A stretch of DNA of 47,377 nucleotides, taken from Betaproteobacteria bacterium (GTDB taxonomy: Bacteria > Pseudomonadota > Gammaproteobacteria > Burkholderiales > SG8-41). The stretch is taken from NCBI GenBank assembly GCA_025363575.1, contig JANYDM010000184.1:1-47377 (forward strand). Direction: 5' to 3'. Both the position numbers and the translations under genes were made by a program. The notes beneath the pieces are model-generated. The model saw only the letters and a list, made by a program, of their open reading frames with translations. It did not search any database and was not told the DNA's origin. Of this stretch, positions 24,014 through 32,376 are shown piece after piece (position 1 is the first letter of the stretch; each line of letters opens with the position of its first letter).

Positions 24014-25000
24014 TTATTGCTGGTCACCGACCAGCCCCGCTTCCTTGACGACCCTCGCCCACTTGACCGTCTCGGCTTTGACGTAGCGGACGAATTCTTC
24101 GGTCGTCGACGGCATGACGTCTATGCCCTGATCTTCCATGCGCGCTTTGAGTTCCGGCGCGCTCAGCACCTTGACGAGGCCCGCATTCAGTTTCGCGAGC
24201 ACTGCTTTCGGCAGGCCCGCCGGGGCGCAGATGCCGTACCACGACGACACGTCGTAGCCGGGCACACCGCCTTCGGCAAACGTCGGCACTTCGGGCGCGC
24301 GCGGGCTGCGCTTTGCACTCGTTACGCCGACGCCGGTAAGCCGTCCCGCCTTCACTGCCGCGAGCGGGCCGCCAGGCAGATTGCCCACGGAAAGCGGAAT
24401 TTGTCCGCCGATCACGTCGGCGAGCGCAGGCGCCGCGCCTTTATACGGCACGTGCACGATGTTGATGCCGGTCATCGACTTCAGTAATTCGATCGACAGG
24501 TGCGGGGAAGCACCGACACCGGACGAGCCGAAAGAGAGTTTGCCGGGATTGGCTTTCGCATACGCGACTACGTCGCCGACTTTCTTGAACGGCTGCGCGG
24601 GATGCGCCATGAAAAGATTGGGCGTCGAGCCGACGAGCGACAGAAACGAAAAATCCTTGATGTGGTCGTACGGCAGCTTGATGCGCGCCGGCGTGATCGC
24701 GTGCGAGCCTATCGTGCATAGCATGATGGTGTAGCCATCAGGCGCCGCGCGCGCCGCCATTTCCGTGCCGACTGCGCCGCCAGCGCCCGGCCGGTTGTCG
24801 ACGAGCACGGTGGCGCCCCACAGCTCGGACAGCGCGGCCGCAACGTAACGCGACGCGAGGTCTGTACCTCCGCCGGGCGTATAGCCGACGATCAAACGTA
24901 TCGGTTTGTTCGGGTAGTTGGTCGCGGCCGGCTGCGCCGACACACCCGCCGCCGCGGCCAGCATGCCTGCCGCGAAAATGAATTGAAGTGCACGCCTCAT
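24014..25000 (-). CDS. Bug/TctC-family substrate-binding protein (copy 5)
   Basis: A 328-residue protein with signal peptide MRRALQFIFAAGMLAAAAGVSAQ and GAGGAG upstream. Family segments are YPNKPIRLIVGYTPGGGTDLA, VLVDNRPGAGG, AAPDGYTIML, VHVPYKGAAPALADVIGGQ and EVPTFAEGGVPGYDVSSWYG. It is the most typical copy of the nine. It follows the MDR oxidoreductase gene by 76 bp on the same strand, so the two may be co-transcribed. Confidence 0.94.
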   Translation of the reverse strand: MRRALQFIFAAGMLAAAAGVSAQPAATNYPNKPIRLIVGYTPGGGTDLASRYVAAALSELWGATVLVDNRPGAGGAVGTEMAARAAPDGYTIMLCTIGSHAITPARIKLPYDHIKDFSFLSLVGSTPNLFMAHPAQPFKKVGDVVAYAKANPGKLSFGSSGVGASPHLSIELLKSMTGINIVHVPYKGAAPALADVIGGQIPLSVGNLPGGPLAAVKAGRLTGVGVTSAKRSPRAPEVPTFAEGGVPGYDVSSWYGICAPAGLPKAVLAKLNAGLVKVLSAPELKARMEDQGIDVMPSTTEEFVRYVKAETVKWARVVKEAGLVGDQQ

Positions 25001-25076
25001 TGCTTCTCCTCGCCAGGGTTCCCTGCCGCTCTCTGCCGGAGCGTGCGGAATCGCATGCTACCTGAATCGCATTCCC

Positions 25077-26051
25077 TCAGGGCACGCGCACCACGATTTT
25101 GCCCACCATCGCGTTCTCTTCCATGTGCGCTTTGGCAGCGGGCAATTCGTCGAACGCGAATACGCGATCGATGACCGGCACTATGCGCCCGTCTGCAATC
25201 GCTGGTACCACGTCGCGCACGAATCCGCGCGTCGCCGCGGCTTTTTCTTCCGCGGTGAGTTTCGCATTCGATATGCCGAAGATCTCCAAGCGGTTGACGT
25301 GCACCGCCGACAAATCGATTTCGGCGGTGACTGAGCCATCGACATAGCCGACCACGGCCAGCCGCCCGTGCCGCGCAAGACAGCGCACGCACTCGGCGAA
25401 CTGCGTGCCGCCGACGAGATTGACGATCAGGTCGGCACCGTTGCCGCCGGTCGCGGCTTTGACCTTGGCGGCGAAATCGGCGCCGCGCGTGGCGATCGCG
25501 ACATCGAGCCCCGCTGCCTTGAGTTTTTCCAGCTTCTGCGCCGAGCCCGACGTGCCGATGGTTTTCGCGCCCAGCATTTTCGCGATCTGTATGCTCGCCA
25601 CGCCGGCGCCCGCCGAAGCGCCGGTTACCAACAGCCATTCGCCGGCCTTCAGCCTGCCGTACGGCGGATACAGCATTTCGTAGGCGGTGATGTACGAGAT
25701 AGGCACCGCCGCCCCCTGCTCGAAACTCAAACACTGGGGCAGCGGAATAATCTGCGCCTGCTCCATGACGACGTATTCGGCGAATCCGCCGCGTACGCGG
25801 CCGAACACGCGGTCGCCCGCGCGCACGCCCGAGACACCGGCGCCGACCGCGTGCACTTCGCCCGCTGCTTCGGTGCCGCCGATCTTCTCGGGCCCGCCGT
25901 GGACCGCGCCGCCCACGATGAGCTCGCCGCGGTTGAGCGCGCTTGCGCGCACGCGCACGACCACTTCACCCGCCTTGGGCTGCGGTTGCGGAACGTCGCG
26001 CCATTCGAGCGCGGCCTTGTGGTCTTTGACGACGATCCAGCAGGATTTCAT
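25077..26051 (-). CDS. Quinone-oxidoreductase-like MDR protein
   Basis: A 324-residue medium-chain dehydrogenase/reductase. The GroES-like N-domain has PKAGEVVVRVRASALNRGELIVG and GTEAAGEVHAVGAGVSGVRAGDRVFG. The Rossmann domain has LLVTGASAGAGVASIQIAKMLGA. The zinc ligand positions of alcohol dehydrogenases are not present, so it should be a zinc-free NADPH-dependent quinone or enone reductase. ATG 26051 has GAGG upstream. It is divergent from the IclR gene, with 89 bp between starts, and is a candidate target of that regulator. Confidence 0.92.
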   Translation of the reverse strand: MKSCWIVVKDHKAALEWRDVPQPQPKAGEVVVRVRASALNRGELIVGGAVHGGPEKIGGTEAAGEVHAVGAGVSGVRAGDRVFGRVRGGFAEYVVMEQAQIIPLPQCLSFEQGAAVPISYITAYEMLYPPYGRLKAGEWLLVTGASAGAGVASIQIAKMLGAKTIGTSGSAQKLEKLKAAGLDVAIATRGADFAAKVKAATGGNGADLIVNLVGGTQFAECVRCLARHGRLAVVGYVDGSVTAEIDLSAVHVNRLEIFGISNAKLTAEEKAAATRGFVRDVVPAIADGRIVPVIDRVFAFDELPAAKAHMEENAMVGKIVVRVP

Positions 26052-26140
26052 GAGCACCTCGCGATTGAGACGCGGATTCTAGCATTCGACGCACGGGCGA
26101 ATTGCCGCTCGCCGCACGCTCGTGTAAAGTCTCGCCGCCC

Positions 26141-26893
26141 ATGGACAAGACCGCCGTCAAGCTGCTGCGCTTATATGAACACCTGTGCCACGCCGATGCG
26201 CCGCTGGGCGTCAGCGCGCTGGCCGCGCGCATGCGCCTGACCAAGAGCAACGCCCACCGCATACTGCGCACGCTGACCGGGCTCGGCTACGCGCAGCAGA
26301 CCGACGACGGCCGCTACGCGCCCACGCTCAAGGCGTGGGAGCTCGGCACGCTCGTCATCAACCGCCTCGATTTCGCGCAGGTGGCGAAACCCTATTTGAC
26401 TCACCTCAACGTGACGACCGGCGAATCAGCCTATCTCGCCACGCTCAATGGCATGTCGGTGGTCTATCTCGACGTGCTCGAGAGCCGCTATCCGATTCAG
26501 ATTAATTCGGTGATCGGCGGCCACGCGCCCGCCCATTGCAGCGCGAGCGGCAAGCTGCTGCTCGCCTACAATCCGGCGGTCGCCGAGCAATACCTGACCA
26601 GACCGCTGGAAAAGTACACGGCGCGCACGCTGACTAAGCGCGCGGATCTCGAGCGCAAGTTTGAATCCATCCGCCGCGCCGGTTATTCGCTGAATGACGG
26701 GGAATGGGTCGAGGGTGTGTGCGGCATATCGGCGCCGGTGCACGACGGGCACCGGCTTGGCGTCGCCGCGATCGGCATCACCGCGCTCAAGGAGCGAGTC
26801 AACCGCGCCAAGATGAAGCAACTGACGCAGCTCGTAAGCGACGTCGGGCGCCAGGTTTCGCAGCGGCTCGGCTACCGCGACGCAGCGCGCTAA
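26141..26893 (+). CDS. IclR-family transcriptional regulator
   Basis: A 250-residue protein with start ATG 26141 (MDKTAVKLLRLYEHL). An N-terminal winged helix-turn-helix (about 1-70) contains GVSALAARMRLTKSNAHRILRTLTGLGY. The IclR effector domain contains GHAPAHCSASGKLLLAY, GYSLNDGEWVEGVCGISAPV and GVAAIGITALKERV. IclR proteins sense small organic acids or aromatics and bind palindromic operators. It is the only transcription factor in the window. It is convergent with the MmgE/PrpD gene (12-bp gap). Likely targets are the divergent MDR/Bug genes and the catabolic loci on its right (inference). Confidence 0.95.
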   Translation: MDKTAVKLLRLYEHLCHADAPLGVSALAARMRLTKSNAHRILRTLTGLGYAQQTDDGRYAPTLKAWELGTLVINRLDFAQVAKPYLTHLNVTTGESAYLATLNGMSVVYLDVLESRYPIQINSVIGGHAPAHCSASGKLLLAYNPAVAEQYLTRPLEKYTARTLTKRADLERKFESIRRAGYSLNDGEWVEGVCGISAPVHDGHRLGVAAIGITALKERVNRAKMKQLTQLVSDVGRQVSQRLGYRDAAR

Positions 26894-26905
26894 CTCGTTG
26901 CGCTC

Positions 26906-28288
26906 TCAAGCGGCGGCTATGCCGTCGAAAAAATGCGCGACGTCGGCAACGTTTTCTAAATCGTTTATGCGTGCGGCCAGCAGGTCGCCGCGCTCCTTGC
27001 CGAGCGGCGACGCGCCGGCCTGTGCGCATTCGCGAAATTTGTTTTGCATGTCCGTCTCCGTCAACGGCGCCTCCGGGCTGCCCGGAATATGCTCGGCATG
27101 CTGTTCGAGCAGGCCATGCCGGCTGCTCGTGATCCGCACCGTGGCGCCGCGGCTGTTGCCGCGCTTCTCGTCGACGGTGACTTTCACGCTGCGCGCCAGC
27201 TCGCCGATTGCCGGCTCGAGCACTGCAGCGTCCTGAATATCGGCGACGCTCAACCGGCGGCGCAGAATCGCACACGCGACCGAATACTGGATGCTGAACT
27301 GCGCGGTGACCTGCGGATCGGCGCCCGGCTCGAAAGGCGCGCCGACCAGCCTGTGCACGTAAGGTGAAATCGTGACTTCGACCGACGTTACGTCCGCCGG
27401 CGCGACATCGTTGACGCGGACGAGGTGCAGCACGGCTTCAATCGCCGTGTGATTGCACGCGCAGCTCGGATATTTCTTGACCGCCGTCGCGACGTGCGGA
27501 TACGTACGTCCGAGGTCGGCGAACAGCGCCGCGGCATCGCCGGGCTGGTACAGGCTGTAAAAACCGAATTTGCCTTCGAACGCTTCGCGCGGCGCGGTAA
27601 TGCCGCGCGCGGCGAGCAGCGCCGAGAATACGCCCGCGTGCGCGGCAAACGACGATGAGAACCGCTTGGTCAGGCTGTGCGAGATGTTCGGCAGCTGCGT
27701 CGCGGCGGTCTGGCTCAATGCGATGCCGAACGCGTGCTGCGTTCGCTCCATGTCAAGACGCAGCAAGCGCGCCGCCGCGGCGACCGCGCCGTAGATGCCG
27801 TAAATCGAGGTGTGGTACCAGCCTTTGTGCGGCAACTGCGAGGCCGCGCCCAGTCGCGTGACGACGTCGTTGCCGAGCACCAGCGCCGCGAGAAAATCGC
27901 TGCCGCTGGCGTGCTCGCGCTCGGCGACGGCCAGCGCTGCCGGCAGCACGACGCTGTCGGCATGCACGCTGCCGCGCTCGGTCGCGCGCATGCCGTCGTA
28001 GTCGAGCGCGGCCGCCGCGGTGCCGTTGATAAAAGCCGCGGCGCGCGCGGGCAACCTGCCGCCGTACGCCCATACCGTGCTTTCGGTCTTACCGCCTTCT
28101 TCCGCCAGCAATGCATGCGCTTCGCGCACACCCGCCTCGGCCGAGCCCGCCCACGCGACGGCCAGCGTATCGAGCGCGAGCCGTTTCGACGACGCAAATG
28201 CCGCAGCCGGAATATCCTCGCGGCGCGTCGCAATCACATGGTCGGCAAGGCGGCCCGATATGGTGATCGCGTGCTCAGCGCGCTTCAT
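26906..28288 (-). CDS. MmgE/PrpD-family protein (copy 1)
   Basis: A 460-residue protein of the 2-methylcitrate dehydratase / cis-aconitate decarboxylase superfamily. Family segments are SKRLALDTLAVAWAGSAEAG, FINGTAAAALDYDGM, HKGWYHTSIYGIYGAVAAAARLL, GITAPREAFEGKFGFYSLY, VKKYPSCACNHTAIEAVL and AQFSIQYSVACAIL. The residues around HKGW and KKYP belong to the active-site cleft. It is most similar in this window to the copy at 33866 (EAHALLAEEGG, DYDG, KKYPxCACxH). The ATG overlaps the stop of the amidohydrolase gene (ATGA). It probably performs dehydration, isomerisation or decarboxylation of a polycarboxylate. The substrate is not readable. Confidence 0.93.
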   Translation of the reverse strand: MKRAEHAITISGRLADHVIATRREDIPAAAFASSKRLALDTLAVAWAGSAEAGVREAHALLAEEGGKTESTVWAYGGRLPARAAAFINGTAAAALDYDGMRATERGSVHADSVVLPAALAVAEREHASGSDFLAALVLGNDVVTRLGAASQLPHKGWYHTSIYGIYGAVAAAARLLRLDMERTQHAFGIALSQTAATQLPNISHSLTKRFSSSFAAHAGVFSALLAARGITAPREAFEGKFGFYSLYQPGDAAALFADLGRTYPHVATAVKKYPSCACNHTAIEAVLHLVRVNDVAPADVTSVEVTISPYVHRLVGAPFEPGADPQVTAQFSIQYSVACAILRRRLSVADIQDAAVLEPAIGELARSVKVTVDEKRGNSRGATVRITSSRHGLLEQHAEHIPGSPEAPLTETDMQNKFRECAQAGASPLGKERGDLLAARINDLENVADVAHFFDGIAAA

Positions 28289-29460
28289 GCAGCTTTTGCC
28301 GCGGCGATGCCAAGCAGGCGTTCGGCATTCTTGTAGCGCAGCAGGTTCTTGTCGGATTCGCTGATGTCGCGATTCTTGTCGAGCAACTCGACGTCCTTGA
28401 ACTTCATGCGCCCGCCCGGATCGTCGTGCGGGTAGTCGGTGGCGAACAGGAACTGCGAGGCGCCGAACAGCGCCATCGCCTCGGGCAGCTCGCGCTCCTC
28501 GGTTTCTATCGTGAAGAACAGGTTGTTTTTAAAGTAATGGCTGGGCGCCTGCTTGTTCTTGGATTTGTAATCCGCTTCCGAAACGATGCGCTTGCCGCCG
28601 GCGAGCTTGCGGTAATTGAAACGCGGCGCGGCGTCTTCGGATTCATAATCGACCACTGAATTGTCGAACCACGCATCGAGATGGGCAACGAGCGGCTTGA
28701 TGAATGCGACGCCCGCTTCGGTGAACACGAAATTGAGCCCGGGGAAATCGTCGAGCAGCCCGCTCGTGATCAGCGACACCAGGCTCATCTGCCCTTCCTG
28801 CGGCGCCAGCACGTCGAGCCCGTTGAACTGGTAGTTCATGAGATTGGTGATGCGGTGGCCGTGCTGGATGTTGTGCAGGAAGAGCGGCATGCCGAGCGCC
28901 TCGGCGCGCTTGAAGAACGGCCACAGCTCTCGGCGGCTGCCGAAAGGCTCCGAATAGCAGTGCTCGAGCACCGGAAACACCTTGTCGAGTATCACCGCCT
29001 TGAAACCGTTTTGCTGCGCCCATTCCATCTCGCGGATCGCGCCGTCGACGTCCTGCAGCGCCACCAGCGCGCCGCCGATCAACGCGCTCTTGTGCTCGCG
29101 CATGAGCCTCAGTATCGACAGATTCCACGAATGTGCCATCGCGCCGGCGAGCTTCGGCTCTATCATGTAAGTGAAGACCGTCGCGGTGAGCTGCGGAAAC
29201 AGAAACTGCTGCTCGATGCCGAGCTTCTCGTAGTCGCGCAGCCGCTCGTCCATGTAGTACATGCCGCGATAGTTGGAACCGGTACCCGGCGGCGGCAAAG
29301 GCGTCGCACCCGGCACCAGCCCCGGCTCGCCCGGAAAAATCACGTCTTTGACAAAACCCTCGTCGTCCCATTGGAAACGCGGGCGCAGCGCGTCCCACTC
29401 CGCGCCCATGTAGTCATAGGTATCAGGTGGGAGGAAATGCGTATCGGCGTCGATGATCAT
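28285..29460 (-). CDS. Amidohydrolase_2-family protein (copy 1)
   Basis: A 391-residue protein starting MIIDADTHFLPPDTYDYMGAEWD. The N-terminal D-x-D-T-H replaces the classic HxH, as is common in the ACMS decarboxylase / resorcylate decarboxylase group. A barrel His lies in FLHNIQHGHR, an acidic residue in FVFTEAGVAFI, and the terminal metal ligand in FATDYPHDDPGG. Members decarboxylate or hydrate aromatic and muconate-type acids. It lies 20 bp after Bug copy 6 and overlaps MmgE/PrpD copy 1 by 4 bp, forming a three-gene operon. A close paralogue is at 38192. Confidence 0.92.
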   Translation of the reverse strand: MIIDADTHFLPPDTYDYMGAEWDALRPRFQWDDEGFVKDVIFPGEPGLVPGATPLPPPGTGSNYRGMYYMDERLRDYEKLGIEQQFLFPQLTATVFTYMIEPKLAGAMAHSWNLSILRLMREHKSALIGGALVALQDVDGAIREMEWAQQNGFKAVILDKVFPVLEHCYSEPFGSRRELWPFFKRAEALGMPLFLHNIQHGHRITNLMNYQFNGLDVLAPQEGQMSLVSLITSGLLDDFPGLNFVFTEAGVAFIKPLVAHLDAWFDNSVVDYESEDAAPRFNYRKLAGGKRIVSEADYKSKNKQAPSHYFKNNLFFTIETEERELPEAMALFGASQFLFATDYPHDDPGGRMKFKDVELLDKNRDISESDKNLLRYKNAERLLGIAAAKAA

Positions 29461-29480
29461 GAAAGCTCCTGCTCTTTGTC

Positions 29481-30455
29481 CTAATTGGCCTGCGCGCCAG
29501 ACGCCTTGATGAGTTTGGCCGTCTGCACGAGCTCGCTGTGAATGAACGCCGCGTACTGCTCGGGCGTATTGGTTTGCGGGTCGAGCCCCTGTCGCGCGAA
29601 GGTTTCGCGCATGTCCGGGATGCCGACCACCTTGACGATGCCGGCGTTGAGACGCGCGATGATGTCTTTCGCCACGCCCGCGGGTGCTATGACTCCGTAC
29701 CAGCCGTAGCGTTCATAGCCCGGCACGCCGGACTCGTCCACCGTCGGCAGCGACGGCATCACTGACGTGCGCTTCAGCGTGCTGACCGCGAGCATGCGGA
29801 TCCTGCCTGCTTCGTACAAAGGCAGCGTGGCGGGAAAGCTGCCGAAGATCATTTCGACCTGACCGCTGGCGAGCGCAGTGACGCCTTCCGACACGCCCTT
29901 GTACGGAATGTGCGTGATCTTCACCCGCGCCATCGAATTGAACAGCTCGTTCGACAGGTGCGCCGAGCTGCCGATGCCGGACGACGCGTAATTGAGCGTC
30001 CCCGGCCGTGCACGCGCGAGTGCGACCAGTTCTTTCACGTTGCGCGCCGGCACCGACGGGTGCGAGACCAGCGCGAACGGCACGACGACCACGTTCGAGA
30101 CCGGCGCGAAGTCGCGCTCGAGATCGTAGGACAGCTTTGCCCTCAGCGCGGGCTGCACGACGTCGGCGGCCGCAATCATCAGCAGCGTATAGCCATCGGC
30201 GGCCGACTTGGCGACGGCTTCGGTCGCTATCATGCCGCCGGAGCCCGCGCGGTTCTCGACCACCACCGGGCCGCCAAGAAATTCGGACAACTTCTGCGCC
30301 ACGATGCGCGCCGTCACATCCGTACCGCCGCCCGCCGAAAAGCCGACCAGGATACGCACGGGCTTTACGGGATATGTCTGGGCGACACAGGCACCAGCGG
30401 CCATCACCGGCAGCCAGCCGCAAGCTCGCAGGAAATGCCATTTCGATCCTCGCAT
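29481..30455 (-). CDS. Bug/TctC-family substrate-binding protein (copy 6)
   Basis: A 324-residue protein. ATG 30455 (MRGSKWHFLRACGWLPVMAAGACVAQ) gives a signal peptide and has a weak AAGG site; in-frame starts upstream lack one. Segments are YPVKPVRILVGFSAGGGTDVT, VVVENRAGSGG, SAADGYTLLM, THIPYKGVSEGVTAL and LPTVDESGVPGYERYGWYG. Asn-Arg is preceded by Glu (ENR) instead of Asp, a small variation. It is the first gene of a Bug-amidohydrolase-MmgE/PrpD operon, divergent from the rhodanese gene. Confidence 0.93.
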   Translation of the reverse strand: MRGSKWHFLRACGWLPVMAAGACVAQTYPVKPVRILVGFSAGGGTDVTARIVAQKLSEFLGGPVVVENRAGSGGMIATEAVAKSAADGYTLLMIAAADVVQPALRAKLSYDLERDFAPVSNVVVVPFALVSHPSVPARNVKELVALARARPGTLNYASSGIGSSAHLSNELFNSMARVKITHIPYKGVSEGVTALASGQVEMIFGSFPATLPLYEAGRIRMLAVSTLKRTSVMPSLPTVDESGVPGYERYGWYGVIAPAGVAKDIIARLNAGIVKVVGIPDMRETFARQGLDPQTNTPEQYAAFIHSELVQTAKLIKASGAQAN

Positions 30456-30631
30456 AAAACCTTGTGCTTCCATTGTTTGGCGCGGGCCGCAGTGTAGCGC
30501 GGACGGCCTGCCGCGCCAATGGCAAGGCGTGCCAATGCCGCGCACGGAATGCGGCCGGAATCGCCACGCCAGTGCACCGCGGAAAACGCGTTCCGGCATT
30601 GACAGAAACTGCGCCAGCGTTTAAGGTAGTT

Positions 30632-30660
30632 TGGAATGGCGTTCCATATATTGGAACGCC
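30632..30660. promoter_or_regulatory. Candidate operator: three TGGAA/TTCCA half-sites at 10-bp spacing
   Basis: TGGAA (30632-30636), TTCCA (30642-30646) and TGGAA (30652-30656) are spaced exactly 10 bp. The right pair is part of a perfect 9-bp inverted repeat, GGCGTTCCA (30638-30646) and TGGAACGCC (30652-30660), around TATAT. It lies in the 287-bp divergent promoter region between Bug copy 6 and the rhodanese gene. The half-site is like those of several IclR-family operators, and the only regulator in the window is an IclR protein 4 kb away. Confidence 0.7.
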
Positions 30661-30742
30661 CTATCAACAGCTTGCACGACAGGCGCGCGGCTCCGCAATA
30701 TGGCAGCGGCGATGCGGCGGGCCACCCCTGAGGAGTTCAGCT

Positions 30743-32374
30743 TTGGACCAACCGATACAGGCTCCACGCCACACGCGCGGTGCGCGCGCGGTCACCGCGC
30801 AAAAACTGAAACGCATGCTGCACGACGGCGGCGAAATCGCCGTGCTCGATGTGCGCGAGGAAGGCATGTTCGCCAAGCGCCACATGCTGCTCGCCTGCAC
30901 TGCCCCGCTCTCGCAGCTCGAGCTGCGCGCGCCGCTGCTGGTGCCGCGCCGCGCCGCGCGCGTTGTGCTGGTCGATGATGACGGCGGTGTTGCCCGGCGC
31001 GCCTTCGACGTGCTGACGCGCAACGGTTACACGGACGTAAGCGTGCTCGAGGGCGGGGTCGCCGCATGGGCGGCCGCCGGCTATGAGATTTACAGCGGCG
31101 TCAACGTGCCGAGCAAGGCGTTCGGCGAATTCGTCGAGCACCACTACGCGACGCCGCGCATGGACGCGGCCGACATCAAGGCCAAGGTCGAGCGCGGCGA
31201 GAAGATCGTCATCCTCGACAGCCGCCCGCTGCATGAATACAAGAAAGTCAGCATCCCCGGCGGCATCGACTGCCCGGGCGCCGAGCTCGCCTACCGTGCG
31301 CACGACCTCATCGGCACGCCCGACACGCTGGTCGTCGTCAACTGCGCGGGACGCACGCGCAGCATTATCGGTGCGCAGTCCCTGATCAACGCCGGCTTGC
31401 AACACCGCGTCGTCGCGCTGAAGAACGGCACCATGGGCTGGCATCTGGCCGGCTTCCAGGTTGCGAAAGACCAGGACCTCATCGCGCCCGCGCCGACCGC
31501 GACGGGCCTGCGCAAGGCGCGCGAGTCCGCCGCGCGTGTCGCCAAACGCTTCGGCGTGCAATACATCAACGTCGCGAAAGTCACGGAGTTCGCGCGCGAG
31601 ATGGATAAAAGGACGCTGTATGTGTTCGACGTGCGCAGCCCCGAGGAATTCGCCGAAGGCCACCTGCACTCGACGGTCTCGGCGCCCGGCGGCCAGCTCG
31701 TGCAGACCACCGACAGCTTCGCCGGCGTGCGCAATTCGCGCATCGTGCTGGTCGACGATCACGGCGTGCGCGCGACGATGACCGCGTCGTGGCTGATCCA
31801 GATGGGATGGAAGGAAGTCTACGTCGTCAAAGACGCGTTGAGCTCCGGCCCTTTGATGAAAGGCGCGGCCCCCGTCGAAGTACTGGGCCTGACAAAATTG
31901 CGCAACGACATGGTGGCGCCGGCCGCGCTCGCGCGCGAGCTCGAAAGCGGCGCCGTCACCGTCATCGATCTCGATAGCAAGCCGAAGTACGGTGAAGGCC
32001 ATATTCCCGGCGCGTGGCATGCGATACGCGCCAACCTTGCCGCCAATCTCGCCAAGGTCTCGCCGCCGCAAACGATAGTCGTGACGTCGGCCGACGGCCT
32101 CGTCGCCCAGCTCGCGGCGCCCGAAATCGCGCAGTTGAGCGGTGTGCCGGTCAAGGTCCTCACCGGCGGCACCGCCGCGTGGAAACGCGAAAACCTGCCG
32201 CTCGAGCAGGGCATGACCCATCTCACCGACAGCATCGACGACGTGTGGGTACGCGCGCACGACCGCACGGAAAACCGCGAGCAGGCGATGAAAGACTACC
32301 TGACGTGGGAAGTCGATCTCATCACGCAGATCGGCCGCGACGACGACGTCGAGTTCCGTCACTTTCCTCTTTGA
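30743..32374 (+). CDS. Four-domain rhodanese-like protein with a single catalytic Cys
   Basis: A 543-residue protein. I choose TTG 30743 because AGGAG (30731-30735) lies 7 bp upstream and homology begins just after; there is no suitable ATG. Four rhodanese-like domains lie at about 15-115, 140-240, 275-365 and 390-485. Only the second keeps the nucleophile (Cys201 in VNCAGRTR). Equivalent positions in the others are Asp79 (VDDDGG), Asp339 (VDDHG) and Ala450 (TSADG). Rhodaneses move sulfane sulfur from thiosulfate or persulfides. No signal peptide is seen. It ends 2 bp before the TcuA-like gene and probably starts the long plus-strand operon. Confidence 0.9.
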   Translation: MDQPIQAPRHTRGARAVTAQKLKRMLHDGGEIAVLDVREEGMFAKRHMLLACTAPLSQLELRAPLLVPRRAARVVLVDDDGGVARRAFDVLTRNGYTDVSVLEGGVAAWAAAGYEIYSGVNVPSKAFGEFVEHHYATPRMDAADIKAKVERGEKIVILDSRPLHEYKKVSIPGGIDCPGAELAYRAHDLIGTPDTLVVVNCAGRTRSIIGAQSLINAGLQHRVVALKNGTMGWHLAGFQVAKDQDLIAPAPTATGLRKARESAARVAKRFGVQYINVAKVTEFAREMDKRTLYVFDVRSPEEFAEGHLHSTVSAPGGQLVQTTDSFAGVRNSRIVLVDDHGVRATMTASWLIQMGWKEVYVVKDALSSGPLMKGAAPVEVLGLTKLRNDMVAPAALARELESGAVTVIDLDSKPKYGEGHIPGAWHAIRANLAANLAKVSPPQTIVVTSADGLVAQLAAPEIAQLSGVPVKVLTGGTAAWKRENLPLEQGMTHLTDSIDDVWVRAHDRTENREQAMKDYLTWEVDLITQIGRDDDVEFRHFPL

Positions 32375-32376
32375 TC

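Noticed and set aside
30464..30742. N-terminal extension of the rhodanese to 30464
   Set aside because: It would cover the divergent promoter and the operator-like palindrome. Homology begins after the TTG at 30743, which has AGGAG at proper spacing.
32014..32376. Extension of the TcuA-like gene to 32014
   Set aside because: It overlaps the end of the rhodanese in another frame and is Arg-rich low-quality sequence. The flavin-binding fold begins right after ATG 32377.
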